NCBI GenBank assembly: GCA_950097015.1
Contig: CATNEN010000008.1
Location: forward strand, 806,001 to 870,000
DNA from: Macrostomum hystrix
Lineage: Eukaryota > Platyhelminthes > Macrostomidae
Length of the DNA: 64,000 nucleotides
Reading direction: 5' to 3'
The notes under the pieces were generated by a model, which was not told where the DNA came from, searched no databases, and was given only the letters and a program-made list of their open reading frames with translations. Each line of letters starts with the position of its first letter. Within the stretch, counting starts at the first letter, position 1. Positions 22,707-35,484 of this stretch are shown one piece after another. The position numbers were made by a program, and so were the translations under genes.

Positions 22707-25269
22707 ATGGAAGCCAGCGGGCAGCTTCGCTATGAGCGCAACCAGAGCCAACTGGAGCGGGCCAGGAAGATGCAGGAGAAGAGGCTGGCCCAGAGCGCCG
22801 CTGTTGTGCAACGGAACGAAGCTCGGCCAGTCAGCGGCCGGCACAGCGCCGGACGGGCGAACGAGCGGGCGCCGCTGGTGTCTGTGCCGGCGGTGAGGCG
22901 CGAGGAGCCGCAGCATCAGTTCGGTGAGGAAGTTTTTTAATAACTTTAGTAGTACTCTGGTAGCTTCATTTGCATCCATGAATTTAAAGAACTGCTTTTT
23001 GTTGCCTCAATTGTCACGGCTGCTCGCCGAGGGACATTGGCGTGAAAGTAGAACACCTTTCTTTCACCCTTCTCCTTTGGAAATTCTTGTTTCAAGGACC
23101 ACTATCACCGTAGAGTAATGTTCGGCAAAAATCAGCCTTCTAAACATTTTCTAAGTTTCCTGTATTTCTAGTCCTAGCGGTCCTTGTCTTAATTTCCCGT
23201 CGCATCTCGAGACTGGAGCCTCGCCCTTACCTCCAAAACCCACTCTGCTCGACCCCAGCTTACGTTGGTCCTCAGCCGTCTGTGAATCCGGACGGCATGA
23301 TACTGACAAAAGTGCGCGAGCTGCGCATCGAGCCAGACAACGAAGAAGACGGACCATCGTCGGAGAGGCGACGACAGCGTCGGCGGCGTGATAGCAGCGA
23401 TGAGGCGGCGTCTGACGGTTCAGACGTCGACGATGGTGGTAAGGAAAAACGTCGAAACAGAGCTCAAGAAGACAGCGGTGAACGGAGGCGCCGGCGCTCA
23501 CCAGAGGAAACACGCGTCAAATCTTCAACTTCGAAGAAGAAGTCGGCAACAACAGCGACGACAGCCAAAACCAAGGCGAGTTCTAGATCAAAGGTGCCAT
23601 CTGTGTCCTCCAGTGATGAGGAGGATTACAAGGATGTTAGCGACAGAGAGGATGGCATTGTTGCTGAAGTCAGTGACAGCGATGACGACAGGCGACGCGA
23701 ACGCCGCGGTGGCGTCGGTGAGCGTCCTAAAAAACCGGCAGCCTCTGAATCAAAGCCGGCCGCGAAGGCGTCAGCTGCCCGGCGACACCACGATCGCTCG
23801 CCGAGTCCAGACAGCGACGAGGAGGGCGACAAAATTCGAGACACTGGCAGCGACCTGGAGGAGACACCGGTTGAGCCGAGTGTCGGCAGAGGCCAGACAG
23901 AGTCAGGCGGCAGGCAGTCCAGAACTGTGAGTTCAATTAGCTTAGTAGCCGTGTCTTTCTGCCTACGAGCTCGTATCTATAGCTAACTTGGGTTGAGTGG
24001 CAGAGCGGTGAATGTTTTTGCCATAAAGGTCCATAAACCCTTGAGGGCCAACCTCCAAGGCACAGTGAGCGTTTACGCTGCCTGGGGGATGAGAAAAGCA
24101 GGCAACTGTGTCAGTGTGTGCCTGTGTTCAGTATCTATGTGCGTGCATGTGCTCAGGAGTCAGCGGAATGGGCGGAATGGCTGACTGCGGGTCCACTGTC
24201 ACTAAATGTTCCCACACCCTTCTGAAATGATGATTAACTCTACGTCAACTTTGTCAGCAGCAACAGCAGCAGCAGTCAGCACAGAAGCAGCAGCCCGGTA
24301 CTTCGCAAGCCCCACGCCTGACGTCTCTGATCCCGGATCCGGCCTCCGATCCGGAGCAGTTCGCCCTGCTGCCGGCTCCGCAGGGCGTCACGCTGAAGTG
24401 CCGGATCAGTCGGGATTCGCGCGGCCTCGACCGTTCCCGCTTCCCGACCTACTTCCTGCATCTGGAGCGCGAGGACGGCAAGCGGACGTTTCTCCTGGCC
24501 GCTCGCCGGCGCAAAAAGTCTTCGACGTCCAACTACCTGATCTCGTGCGACGCGACTAACCTGGCCCGCGCTGGCGAGGGCTTTGTTGGCAAAGTGCGGA
24601 GCAACTTCCTGGGAACGGCCTTCACCATCTATGACAACGGCGAGTCGCCCAAGCGTGTTGGCCTCGATATGTCTAGGCGAGAACTGGCCGCAGTCACCTA
24701 CGAGACCAACGTCATGGGCTTCCGCGGTCCGCGTCGGATGACCGTCATAGTGCCTGGCATGACCCAGGATCAGCGTCGAGTCGACTGTCGACCGCGCGGC
24801 GGCGGCAGCGCCGACTCGCTGCTTGAACGGCACAAGCGAGGCGACATGACCAACCTGCTGGAGCTGCAGAACAAGACACCGGTGTGGAACGACAGTGAGT
24901 AAAAAATGAGTCTAATTTATTTTTTTAACTGCCAACAATGATACCCAATCTTCAATCGTTGCAACTCCGCAGACACCCAGTCGTATGTTCTGAACTTTCA
25001 CGGCCGGGTTACCCAGGCCTCGGTGAAGAACTTTCAGATTGTTCACGCCAACGATGGTGAGTCTATCTAGCTCTTGATTTTTAGTGCTAAAATCTGTTAT
25101 TTAATAGATATTTATTCACCCAATCCCATCATCAGTGGACTACATCGTTATGCAATTCGGCCGCATCTCGGACGATCACTTCACAATGGACTACGCGTAT
25201 CCGCTGTGCGCCGTGCAGGCATTCGGCATTGCCCTGTCCTCATTCGACGGAAAATTGGCCTGCGAATAG
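22707..25269 (+). CDS. TUB: Tubby-like protein (TUB/TULP family), five exons
   Basis: Exons 22707-22923, 23259-23926, 24258-24894, 24973-25056, 25136-25269; all introns GT-AG; joined frame of 579 residues plus stop. The N terminus has a charged helix ([20 protein letters not shown]) at the position where TUB/TULP3 bind the IFT-A ciliary complex. Residues 75-295 are a low-complexity acidic/basic linker. The Tubby domain covers about 332-579. It has the phosphoinositide-pocket basic patch in [14 protein letters not shown], then [24 protein letters not shown] and the family-typical end [12 protein letters not shown]. Known family members carry GPCRs into cilia and bind PI(4,5)P2. The acceptor of exon 2 is chosen by phase: CCCAG|CT at 23259 keeps the frame, the nearer TCAG at 23269 does not. 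Most of intron 2 is a SINE. Confidence 0.92.
23990..24228 (+). mobile_element. SINE family A, copy A2, in tub intron 2
   Basis: Sense-oriented copy with head GAGTGGCAGAGCGGTGAATG, lacking much of the box B region. It then matches the family through CCAACCTCCAAGGCACAGTGA and GTGCTCAGGAGTCAGCGGAATGGG. It makes up roughly 240 of the 331 nt of the intron. Confidence 0.8.
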
Positions 25270-25597
25270 AATGCCTACCAGCTACTTATAGTAGTGTGGG
25301 TCTAGGGAAGAAATTTTTTATGATTCATTTTTTGGCTCCTCCTACAACTGCTTATTCCGTTGTAATATTATATAAGAGTTAAATAGGACTATGTGTTTAC
25401 CTGTTTATCTAGGTTCTCTGACTAACGGTCCTTCCTACCGAAGTCAATAATCGTTTGTCCAATTTTGTGCGTTTAAAAATCGACAAAGACTTCAACAAAA
25501 GGACCATTTTAATTAAAAATGTTTACGTTGCTATCCCAAATTTACTTTAAGAAAATATTTCCTAATTCTTCTACGGTTGTTTTTTATTGATTGACCT

Positions 25598-25635
<38 letters not shown>

Positions 25636-27304
25636 TGTTACCTAAAAATGTTGTTACCTGGATCATATTGGATCAGCTCATTCTGCTCAGCAATTTTTAT
25701 GAGCTATAGTTGATTTTATAACAGTAAAAATACAACTTTGCTGTCAACCGGCCGTCCATAGTTTTTTGTGTTTGCTCGTTTTTATCCAATGGCTCTGTCC
25801 AGCAACTCTTTTTTCCTCCATGTTAATTTCCCAATCCAGAGCATAATTCGCTGATAACTGATGAGGACCTACTGCTACTTTTTAGACTAATTTTAAATTA
25901 GATAAAGATAAGGAGTTTCGAAGAACACTGGCTAGAGCTTTTGGACTCTAACCTGGAGGTCGTTAGTTCGAATCTAATTGTACGGGAAACTATTTTTGTC
26001 CCTAAGCAAGGCATTTAATGCGTCACAACTTCAGTTCGCTAACAAATTTCATTAGTTAAATAAGATAAGTGTTTTCAACAAAAACAGATAAAATAACAAT
26101 CTAAGAAATTCGGTCTGATCAGAAATTAACATCACTACCGTTGCACATTAAATTTCATTGTTACTACCTACTGCTGGTAGAGATGCATGCTTTCTCTGCT
26201 ATTATAAACTTTATCTATTCTAGATGTCCATGCACTGTCGTAGCTTTCTATCGTCAAGCAATTTTGTCGATTGTTTCTGTCCAATTATTTTTTTTCTGTG
26301 ATTTTCGGCACATAATCAAACACAAATTTGTACTACTTTTTATATACAAATTTTGCAACTCTCAAGTATTTTTTCGTCCAGAGTTTCATGGCCACAATGA
26401 ACTCTGGTGTGCGTCACATTGTATTCTGCATTCAAGAGTAGATTGTGTATTTTCTAGCTCGTACTATCCCGACTAGTCACTTGTTTAATTACAAACTTGG
26501 CTACAGAAAATTGTGATTCCTGTTCACCAGTCTGTCAAAACCTTTGTAGCAATGCTAAAGTAGCTCATTTATTTTCACATCTTCGCCTGATTATAAGGTG
26601 GTCGCAACTAAAAACACCTACCGTGATTTTCTCTATTCTATTCGAGTTGTAGAAAAAAAATTCTATGAAAACCAATGATTGCTAAATTTTCGCTGAGTAT
26701 TGCTTATTTCAGAATCAAATTGTCGCATCTGATGATGTGAATGTACGAGTAGCTCGTAGTTTAAGACCGTTTACAAACATTTGGTTTCAAATAGGCTTTT
26801 ACAACTTTAGTACTTGCATCAGAAAAATACAATGATTTTGTTTAAACTCTGATTCTGACCAACAGGTCGGAAGTTCGATTCTAAAAATATGTCCTTGAGC
26901 AAGATTCTTAAATTCCCTAGTGTTTCACTTGCAGCCAAGCTGCAACAATTGGATAATGGTCTACAGTCCATGGACTGAGCCTTCGATTGAATTGTCTGTT
27001 GTAGGACATCAGATACATTTAATAGTAGGACTTCAAGAAAAATATTTTTTCACTAACTGCAGCCGCTTTTTATGAAAAAAATTGTTGTCAAACGAGTTAA
27101 TTACTTATTTTTTACTTATTAATTAACAAAGGCACTAATAGTCTGAGGTCAAAGAGATAGATAAAATCTAATTATACCTCAAAATAAGACTTTTGACGTT
27201 ACGGCTTCGCGATAACGCGGAAAGTTATCCTCAGGATCAAGCTTAATTTGCAGGGAACTACAAAAAACATGCGGCCCGCTAGAATATTAGAATTACAAAA
27301 GTAC
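25270..27304. other. Convergent intergenic region with microsatellite and SINE C fragments
   Basis: Holds a (TCTG)n microsatellite at 25597-25634. Two decayed plus-strand SINE C heads follow. At about 25925-26060 there is GGTCGTTAGTTCGAATCTAA followed by AAGCAAGGCA. At about 26865-26985 there is GGTCGGAAGTTCGATTCTAA, ending in CAGTCCATGGACTGA. No coding exon was recognised and no AATAAA lies close behind the tub stop. Confidence 0.55.
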
Positions 27305-27310
27305 TTTATT
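27305..27310 (-). terminator. Polyadenylation signal of the innexin gene
   Basis: TTTATT on the plus strand, AATAAA on the minus strand, begins about 19 nt after the innexin stop codon. The predicted 3' UTR is therefore unusually short. Confidence 0.6.
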
Positions 27311-27328
27311 AACAAGGCCCTGGCTGAA

Positions 27329-30300
27329 CTAGGGCAGCAGGTGCTTCTCCTCCGCCGATGGCGCCGTCGCAGCAGACGCGGCCCCGCCGCTGCCATCTGT
27401 GGAATCATCTTCAATCGACGCCGGCTCGTTGACGAAGTCGGCCAGCAGGTGCTCGAGCAGTCGCAGTGCGATTCCCTCGTGCGAGTTGCTGGCCACGAGG
27501 TGCAGCACCAGCAGGCCGTCCAAGCCGAGCCGTTTCTCCAGCAGTTCCCGCAGCTGCCGTTCTTTCTCCGACTTGTACGGCGCTGAAGTCAGACGCTTCA
27601 GGAAGTCCATGCGTCGCCATGGCAAAAGAAGGTCGATGAGCCAGCCAGCGAAGTTAGCGACAGTCAGGACGGCGACCAGGAGCATCCAGAACCCTGCGAA
27701 CACGAACAGCTTCTCGGTGAAGATGTTGATCGTCAGGACGCATTGGATGGAGTAGCTGCATACAGGTGTGGTAGAAGTAATAAGTGAGATTAATTAAAAA
27801 AATAGACTACACTATTGTGCCAGATGTGCAGCCGACAGCACAGCCGCAGCTATTGCGCTGCGCATCTGAAGGCTGCGTTCTGCTGTTCAGTCCATGGACT
27901 GTGGGGACGCCACACCCACCCTCAATTACCCCAGCTAGTGCTGGTATCTATTTAACAGCTCTGTGAACTGAAGAAATTCTGAATTAAGCGTCTTGCTAAA
28001 GGACACAAATTGTTCCAGAAGAGCCGGGAATCGAACCCCCGACCTTCAAGTTGTAAGTCCGCTGCTGCTGCACCACAAGGCTACAACCTCCTCGTAAAGA
28101 AGATTTCAGCTTTGTAAGAGTAAAGGAAGAAGTAAAATCATTGGTCAGTAGCTCATTTTCTCTGCAGTCATTAAAAGGAAACTTTGGACTCCTAATAGTA
28201 AGGTCAGGAGTTCGAATCTCAGCCCAAGGAAAACAGTTTATCACATTTTATCACAGCTTGTCACATTTATCGCATTTATCACAGACACGGCAATTAATTT
28301 AGCTGATACTAAACAATTTAATTATTAACAATATTATTATGGCTGCGGGCAATGGGACATCATCTGGTGACACTAGACCCGCAGCCTGCGAGGAGGCAAT
28401 TCTATACACAATCCACTGACTCCTGGGCACACACGCACACAGATACCGTACGAAGGCATACGCTCAAACAGGTGTGTACATCTGCCACACTTTCACTGTG
28501 CCTAGGAGGTATGCCGTAAGGGCATAAATTTCGCGACAAGCCCCCAAGCCTTCCCTCCGCGGCTTCGGCCCCAAATCAAAGTTGCCTCGCCGCGTAATAG
28601 AGCTCATTGACCTTGGTGTTAGAGGCAAACGCGTTACGAGCGTAGACTACTCCGTCGCTCAGCCCTCAAAAACACAAAACCTTAACTTAGCTTACTTTAA
28701 TTCGGATAATTCAGCTCCCAAGTTTCACCTGTTGGTGTTGCCCAGCCTCCTGATGGAGAAGTCGCAGAACGTCACCCTCGGGAAGTGGCCAGTCTGGTGC
28801 CATTCGACACCCAGGGCCAAATCCCTAGCAACCAGGAACAGGGCGTCCACAGACCGGCCAAAGAAGGACGAGAGCAGGAAGAACTGGCCGATGGCGTTGA
28901 CCACGTACATCAGCTTGGTGAACAGGTACAAGCAGGTCAGGAAGTTCCTTGTGTAGAAGATTTCTCTTCTTTCGTTGCGACTCCGAATGCGCATGTTGGT
29001 GCTGAGCTGGTAGCCGATACCGTCCAGGCTTTCCCCCTTGGCTGCCCGGGACACCAGAGTGGCGAGGTCAAGTCCTGCAGAGTATGCGACTCGATTTGAA
29101 TACGTGGCTTACAGAGCTTTCTCCATGGCGTTGTGGTAGACGGTAGAGGGTTCGCTTTAAGAAGCTTCTACATCCTACGGGCTCGTACATGATTTTGAAA
29201 GCATGTTTACTTAAGAAATATATTACGAAAAAATTATTTTGAAATTATTTTGGCTACCTAGGCCACAGGCAACTGGTCTCTGATTATACAGGTCTCTACA
29301 ATGCGTATTTCCTGTCATCATGTCCTCATCATCATTAGCTAGATTATGCAGTTGGAAATGGGAAATCTGAAGAGTTCTCTCAAATTTTATGATCGAATTT
29401 TGAATGTTTCTGTCGTTTTATCTATTTACGATGCTAATAAAATTAGAAGATGGCTATTTCAGTTGAACCAGATGTACAGCCAGTGTCGCAACCGAAAATG
29501 ATTGCGTCACGCAATCAAAGGCCGTGTACAGCTGTTTAGTCCGTGGACTGAGAAGGCCGCCGAACTCAAACCCTTATTTAAACCCACAGCTGATGCTCAA
29601 ATTTTTGACTTCTAGGTCTGAATTCCTTCTAGAGTTAGAAGGACGTTAGAAGGTCGTTTCAATGTCGCCGTCTTCTTCCACTATACTAAAAATGAAATGC
29701 TTGGTTGGTTGGTTGGTTGCTTGTAATTGATTTTCTCCCGAACGGCTCAACCGATTTTCACCATTTCTTCAACAAAAGATGCTAAATATGGGGACAATTA
29801 TACACGTATTTTTATTAAGCTTAACTTTATTGCTAAAGGGATTAAATATTCGAAAAACATGATTTTTTCAAAGGTCAAACCATCTTGGCCTATTGAGAAT
29901 TTCACTGACAGCCACTGAATTAGAATTGCGTCGTCAAATTGCGCAACAACCCCTAGCTGATTGAATTTGAAGCCTGCACTCTGGAGACAAATTGGAAATA
30001 AATGTACACAACCAACCGCGAGACTGAGTGCACTCTATTTTCTTACTTCATTGTACAAAGCCAGAACTTTGAGAATTCATTTTATAAGGCTGATTTTTGC
30101 ACCCACTAACCAACAGTCGGAATAGCCGATGTGTAGGCACTAGGAATAGGTTATAGGCTAGGCTAGGGTTCGATTCTGCACTGCGTCAAATCATTTAGAC
30201 TAATTTTCAGCCAGTAGTGATTGAAGATTGTTTTAATTTATTTTTTCATTTCGTAAATAAAATATCATAAATCATAGCAAACCTGAATTTGAATCATGGC

Positions 30301-33300
30301 AAAAATAGAGCTTGAATCATGGCTAAACCAGAGTCTGAATCATGGCTAAACCAGAGTCTGAATCATGGCTAAACCAGCGTCTGAATCATGGCTAAACCAG
30401 AGTCTGAATCATGGCTAAAACAGAGTCTGAATCATGGCTTAACCAGAGTTTGAATCATGGCTAAACCAGAGTCTGAATCATGGCTAAACCAGAGTCTGAA
30501 TCATGGCTAAACCAGAGTCTGAATCATGGCTAAACCAGAGTCTGAATCATGGCTAAACCAGCGTCTGAATCATGGCTAAACCAGAGTTTGAATCATGGCT
30601 AAACCAGAGTTTGAATCATGGCTTAACCAGAGTTTGAATCATGGCTAAACCAGAGTCTGAATCATGGCTTAACCAGAATTTAAATCATGGCTAAACCAGA
30701 GTCTGAATCATGGCTTAAACAGAGTCTGAATCATGGCTAAACCAGAGTCTGAATCATGGCTAAACCAGCGTCTGAATCATGGCTAAACCAGCGTCTGAAT
30801 CATGGCTAAACCAGAGTTTGAATCATGGCTAAACCAGAGTTTGAATCATAGCCAACCAGAGTTTGAATCTTGGCTAAACCAGAGTTTCAATCATGGCTAA
30901 CCCAGCGTTTGAATCATGGCTAAACCAGAGTTTGAATCATGGCAAAAGCCGAGTTTTAATCATGGCTAAACAAGCGTCTGAATCATGGCTAAACCAGAGT
31001 TTCAATCATGGCTAAACCAGAGTTTCAGTCATGGCTAAACCAGCGTCTGAATCATGGCTAAACCAGAGTTTGAACCATGGCTAAACCAGAGTTTGAATCA
31101 TGGCTAAACCAGAGTCTGAATCATGGCAAAACCAGAGTTTGAATCATGGCTAAACCAGAGTTTAAATCATGGCTAAACCAGCGTCTGAATCATGGCTAAA
31201 CCAGAGTTTCAATCATGGCTAAACCAGAGTTTCAATCATGGCTAAACCAGCGTCTGAATCATGGCTAAACCAGAGTTTGAATCATGGCTAAACCAGAGTT
31301 TAATCATGGCTAAACCAGCGTCTGAATCATGGCTAAACCAGAGTTTCAATCATGGCTAAACCAGAGTTTGAATCATGGCTAAACCAGAGTTTCAATCATG
31401 GCTAAACCAGCGTCTGAATCATGGCTAAACCAGCGTCTGAATCATGGCTAAACCAGAGTTTGAATCATGGCTAAACCAGAGTTTGAATCATGGCTAAACC
31501 AGAGTTTGAATCATGGCTAAACCAGATCTTGAATCATGGCTAAACCAGAGTTTGAATCATGGCTAAACCAGCGTCTGAATCATGGCTAAACCAGAGTTTC
31601 AGTCATGGCTAAACCAGCGTCTGAATCATGGCTAAACCAGAGTTTGAACCATGGCTAAACCAGAGTTTGAATCATGGCTAAACCAGAGTCTGAATCATGG
31701 CAAAACCAGAGTTTGAATCATGGCTAAACCAGAGTTTAAATCATGGCTAAACCAGCGTCTGAATCATGGCTAAACCAGAGTTTCAATCATGGCTAAACCA
31801 GAGTTTCAATCATGGCTAAACCAGCGTCTGAATCATGGCTAAACCAGAGTTTCAATCATGGCTAAACCAGAGTCTGAATCATGGCTAAACCAGCGTCTTA
31901 ATCATGGCTAAACCAGAGTTTGAATATTGGCTACACCAGAGTTTGAATCATGGCTAAACCAGAGACTAAATCATGGCTAAACCAGAGACTAAATCGTGGC
32001 TAAACCATCATCATCAGCATGGCTAAACTAGAGTTTGAATAATGGCTACACCAGAGTTTGAATCAAGGCTAAACCAGAGTCTGAATCATGGCTAAACCAG
32101 AGTTTGAATCATGGCTAAACCAGACTTTGAATCATAGCCAACCAGAGTTTGAATCTTGGCTAAACCAGAGTTTCAATCATGGCTAACCCAGCGTTTGAAT
32201 CATGGCTAAACCAGAGTTTGAATCATGGCTAAACCAGAGTTTGAATCTTGGCTAAACCAGAGTTTGAATCATAGCCAACCAGAGTCTGAATCATGGCAAA
32301 ACGAGAGTTTGAATCATAGCCCACCAGGGTTTAAAACATGGCGAAACCTGAGTTTGAATCTTGGCTAACCCAGCGTTTGAAAAATCAACGTCAACTGGGG
32401 AGTCATCATCAAAATGGGGATCATGGTGAACTGGGGGATCATGGTAAACTGGGAATCATTGTCAACTGGGGGATCATTGTCAACTGGGGGATCATTGTCA
32501 ACTGGGGGATCATTGTCAACTGGGGGGTCATTGTGAACTGAGAGATCATTGTCAACTGGGGGGTAATGGTCAACTGGGGGATAATTGTCAACTGGGGAAT
32601 CATCATCAACTGGGGAGCATCATCAACTGGGGGATCATTGAGAACTGGGGGATCATTGTCAAATGGGGGATCATTGTGAACTGGGGGATCTTTGTCAACT
32701 GGGGGATCATTGTATACTGTGGGATCATTGTCAACTGGGGGATCATTGTCAACTGGGGGATCATTGTCAACTGGGGGATCGTTGTCAACTGGGGGTTCAT
32801 TGTCAACTGGGGGATCATTGTCAACTGGGGGATCATTGTCAACTGGGGGATCATCATCAACTGGGGGATCATTGTCAACTGGGGGATCATCATCAACTGT
32901 GGGATCATTGTCAACCGGCGGGATCATTGTCAACTGGGGGATCATTGTCAACTGGGGGATCATTGTCAACTGGGTGATCATCATCAACTGGGGGATCATT
33001 GTCAACTGGGGGAACATTGTCAACTGGAGGAACATTGTTAACTAGGGATCATCATCAATGGGGAGACTTCATCAACTGGGGGATCATTGTGAACTGGGGG
33101 ATCTTTGTTAACTGGGGGATCATTGTCAACTCGGGGATCATTCTCAACTGGGGGATCATTGTCAACTGGGGGATCATTCTCAACTGGGGGATCATTGTCA
33201 ACTGGGGGATCATTTTCAACTGGGGAATCATCATCAACTGGGGGATCATTGTCAACTGGGGGATCATTGTCAACTGGGGGATCATTGTCAACTGGGGGAT

Positions 33301-35094
33301 CATTGTCAACTGGGTGATCATCATCAACTGGGGGATCATTGTCAACTGGGGGAACATTGTCAAATGGAGGAACATTGTTAACTGGGGATCATCATCAATG
33401 GGGAGACTTCATCAACTGGGGGATCATTGTGAACTGGGGGATCTTTGTTAACTGGGGGATCATTGTCAACTGGGGGATCATTGTCAACTGGGGGATCATT
33501 GTCAACTGGGGGATCATTTTCAACTGGGGGATCATCATCAACTGGGGGATCATCATCAACTGGGTGATCATTGTGAACTGGGGGATCTTTGTCAACTGGG
33601 GGATCATTGTCAACTGTGGGATCATTGTCAACTGGGGGATCATTGTCAACTGGGGGATCATTTTCAACTGGGGGATCATCATCAACTGGGGGATCATCAT
33701 CAACTGGGTGATCATTGTGAACTGGGGGATCATTGTCAACTGGGGGTTCATTGTCAACTGTGGGATCATTGTCAACCGGCGGGATCATTGTCAACTGGGG
33801 GATCATTGTCAACTGGGGGATCATTGTCAACTGGGTGATCATCATCAACTGGGGGATCATTGTCAACTGGGGGAACATTGTCAACTGGAGGAACATTGTT
33901 AACTAGGGATCATCATCAATGGGGAGACTTCATCAACTGGGGGATCATTGTGAACTGGGGGATCTTTGTTAACTGGGGGATCATTGTCAACTGGGGGATC
34001 ATTCTCAACTGGGGGATCATTTTCAACTGGGGGATCATCATCAACTGGGGGATCATTGTCAACTGGGGGATCATTGTCAACTGGGGGATCATTGTCAACT
34101 GGGGGATCATTGTCAACTGGGTGATCATCATCAACTGGGGGATCATTGATAACTGGGGGAACATTGTCAACTGGAGGAACATTGTTAACTGGGGATCATC
34201 ATCAATAGGGAGACTTCATCAACTGGGGGATCATTGTGAATTGGGGGATCTTTGTTAACTGGGGGATCATTGTTAACTGGGGGATCATTCTCAACTGGGG
34301 GATCATTGTCAACTGGGGGATCATTCTCAACTGGGGGATCATCATCAACTGGGGGATCATCATCAACTGGGGGATCATTGTGAACTGGGGGATCTTTGTC
34401 AACTGGGGGATCATTGTCAACTGGGGGTTCATTGTCAACTGGGGGTTCATTGTCAACTGGGGGATCATTGTCAACTGGGGGATCATTGTCAACTGGGGGT
34501 TCATTGTAGCTTTAAAAAGCTGTAAATTCAGCTTCTAAAAAGTCTATACTAGACGAATTAAAAGTATTTCTGCTCCCCGAAGGGGGGCAAATCTTGCTAG
34601 TCCTACTTCTAAAGAAGAAGGTTGGTTCCCTTCTATTGCAACTCACACCTTTGAGAACTGAGCGCATTGGTAACAATCTGACATTTCGACGACTCACCGC
34701 TCTTCCAATTAAACAGTCGCCACACCATGGCAGGTAGATAGTACAGAAATGCCTGCGCGGTGAGCATGTACGGAATCCACTGGTAGTACGGAATCTCCTG
34801 GCTACGCCTGACAACTGCTTCCGATGCCAGCTCCTCATTCTTCGGCACAAAGTAGGTGTTCTTGACCCAGCAGTAGTCTTCAGCGTACTGAATCCAAGGG
34901 TTCTTGAACTCCTGAGGTGTCCAGCATTTCATCGGCTCGCCGACGATCTGCTTGGCGCTGAGCACCACGGCGGACAGGACGAGGATGAGCGCCGTCCAGT
35001 ACCGGTTGAGCCGGTCGGCGTAGTCGTCGTCGAGTTTGGAATCGCCGGATAGGCGATAAAAGCCGCGGACAGTCTCAAACAAGGCGAAATCCAT
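27329..35094 (-). CDS. Innexin (gap-junction channel protein), three exons
   Basis: Forms intercellular gap junctions or non-junctional hemichannels. Exons 35094-34698, 29074-28729 and 27755-27329 join in phase to 389 residues, normal for the family. Four membrane spans are visible: about 34-52, 107-125, 178-203 and the segment after residue 258. Extracellular loop 1 has Cys57 and Cys75 (CWTPQEF...YCWV). The innexin hallmark YYQW is at 103-106. Loop 2 has Cys236 and Cys253 (RVTFCDF...IQCVL). The cytoplasmic tail is short, acidic and Ser/Ala-rich. Intron 1 (5.6 kb) carries two giant minisatellites and intron 2 carries SINEs C3 and A3. The gene is intact despite this repeat load. Confidence 0.95.
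27815..28095 (-). mobile_element. SINE family C, copy C3 (innexin intron 2)
   Basis: Best-preserved C copy. On the minus strand it begins GGTTGTAGCCTTGTGGTGCA, has the box B-like GGGGGTTCGATTCCCGG, then AAGACGCTTAAT, AGCTGTTAAATAG and CAGTCCATGGACTGAACAGC, and ends in the GCTGCGGCTGTGC region. A further head fragment (AAGGTCAGGAGTTCGAATCTC) lies at about 28195-28235. Confidence 0.82.
28320..28645 (-). mobile_element. SINE family A, copy A3 (innexin intron 2)
   Basis: Near full-length minus-strand copy. The plus strand starts with the ATTATTAT-type tail, then GGCTGCGGGCAATGGGACATC, CTGACTCCTGGGCACACACGC, AAGCCTTCCCTCCGCGGCT and the tRNA-like head near 28600-28642. Confidence 0.85.
29463..29600 (-). 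mobile_element. SINE family C fragment, copy C4 (innexin intron 1)
   Basis: Partial and decayed: GTGTACAGCTGTTTAGTCCGTGGACTGAG followed by AACCCACAGCTGATGCTC matches the C-family 3' body. The head is missing. Confidence 0.6.
29690..29935 (+). mobile_element. Possible Helitron-like terminal fragment
   Basis: TTGGTTGGTTGGTTG followed by TTCTCCCGAACGGCTCAACCG and ATTTTCACC resembles in style the ends of insect Helitrons (short TTGN run, then GAACxxCTxxACCGATTTT). No replication-initiator or helicase coding sequence is present. Assignment rests on motif resemblance only. Confidence 0.25.
30271..32382. repeat. 23-bp minisatellite (array 2, innexin intron 1)
   Basis: About 90 units of GAATCATGGCTAAACCAGAG plus TCT or TTT, with GCGTCT and TTTCAATC variants. 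The period is 23 bp, so the array has no sustained reading frame. It lies wholly inside the first innexin intron. Confidence 0.96.
32391..34506. repeat. 18-bp minisatellite (array 3, innexin intron 1)
   Basis: More than 110 units of GGATCATTGTCAACTGGG with variants GATCATCATCAACTGGGG, GTTCATTGTCAAC and GATCTTTGTTAAC. A marked variant block (ATCATCAATGGGGAGACTTC) recurs near 33047, 33387, 33908 and 34194, showing higher-order duplication. The 18-bp period gives long stop-free frames on both strands with no protein meaning. It ends about 190 bp from innexin exon 1. Confidence 0.96.
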
Positions 35095-35484
35095 GGCGGT
35101 GTTGCTTTAACGGAGCTAAGCCAAAGCTGTTGCTCTTTCGAGTTGCTTTTTGGGACAGTCACCGCGGTCCGGTGTAGCGCTTCATACTGACTGGCTTGGT
35201 GAGATGAGCAGCGTGAGTCTTATCGGGTGCTCAATGCTCCGCCCAATACCCGGCTATCTTTGAGCAATGTACTCAGCCCCCATTTTAGAATTAGCTAGCT
35301 TTTTGGACGGGTTTCTCTTCTTTATAGATAAAATCGAGACAGCAATTGCATAGACTCACAATTGCACTGAATACTGGTAGATAGCCGGCTTTGACTGCTG
35401 TTGTTTTTAAGATTTTTCTAGATTAATTTCTGCAGAAGCGTTTAGTACACTGAATTCTCCATTTTTGGTTCATTATTTACACCT

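Noticed and set aside
24206-24559. 117-residue frame beginning before tub exon 3
   Set aside because: Wrong frame. The Tubby domain frame runs through the exon from 24258 and joins exons 2 and 4 in phase.
32439-34538. Many overlapping open frames of 100-200 residues on both strands
   Set aside because: Produced by an 18-bp intronic minisatellite in all frames; not genes.
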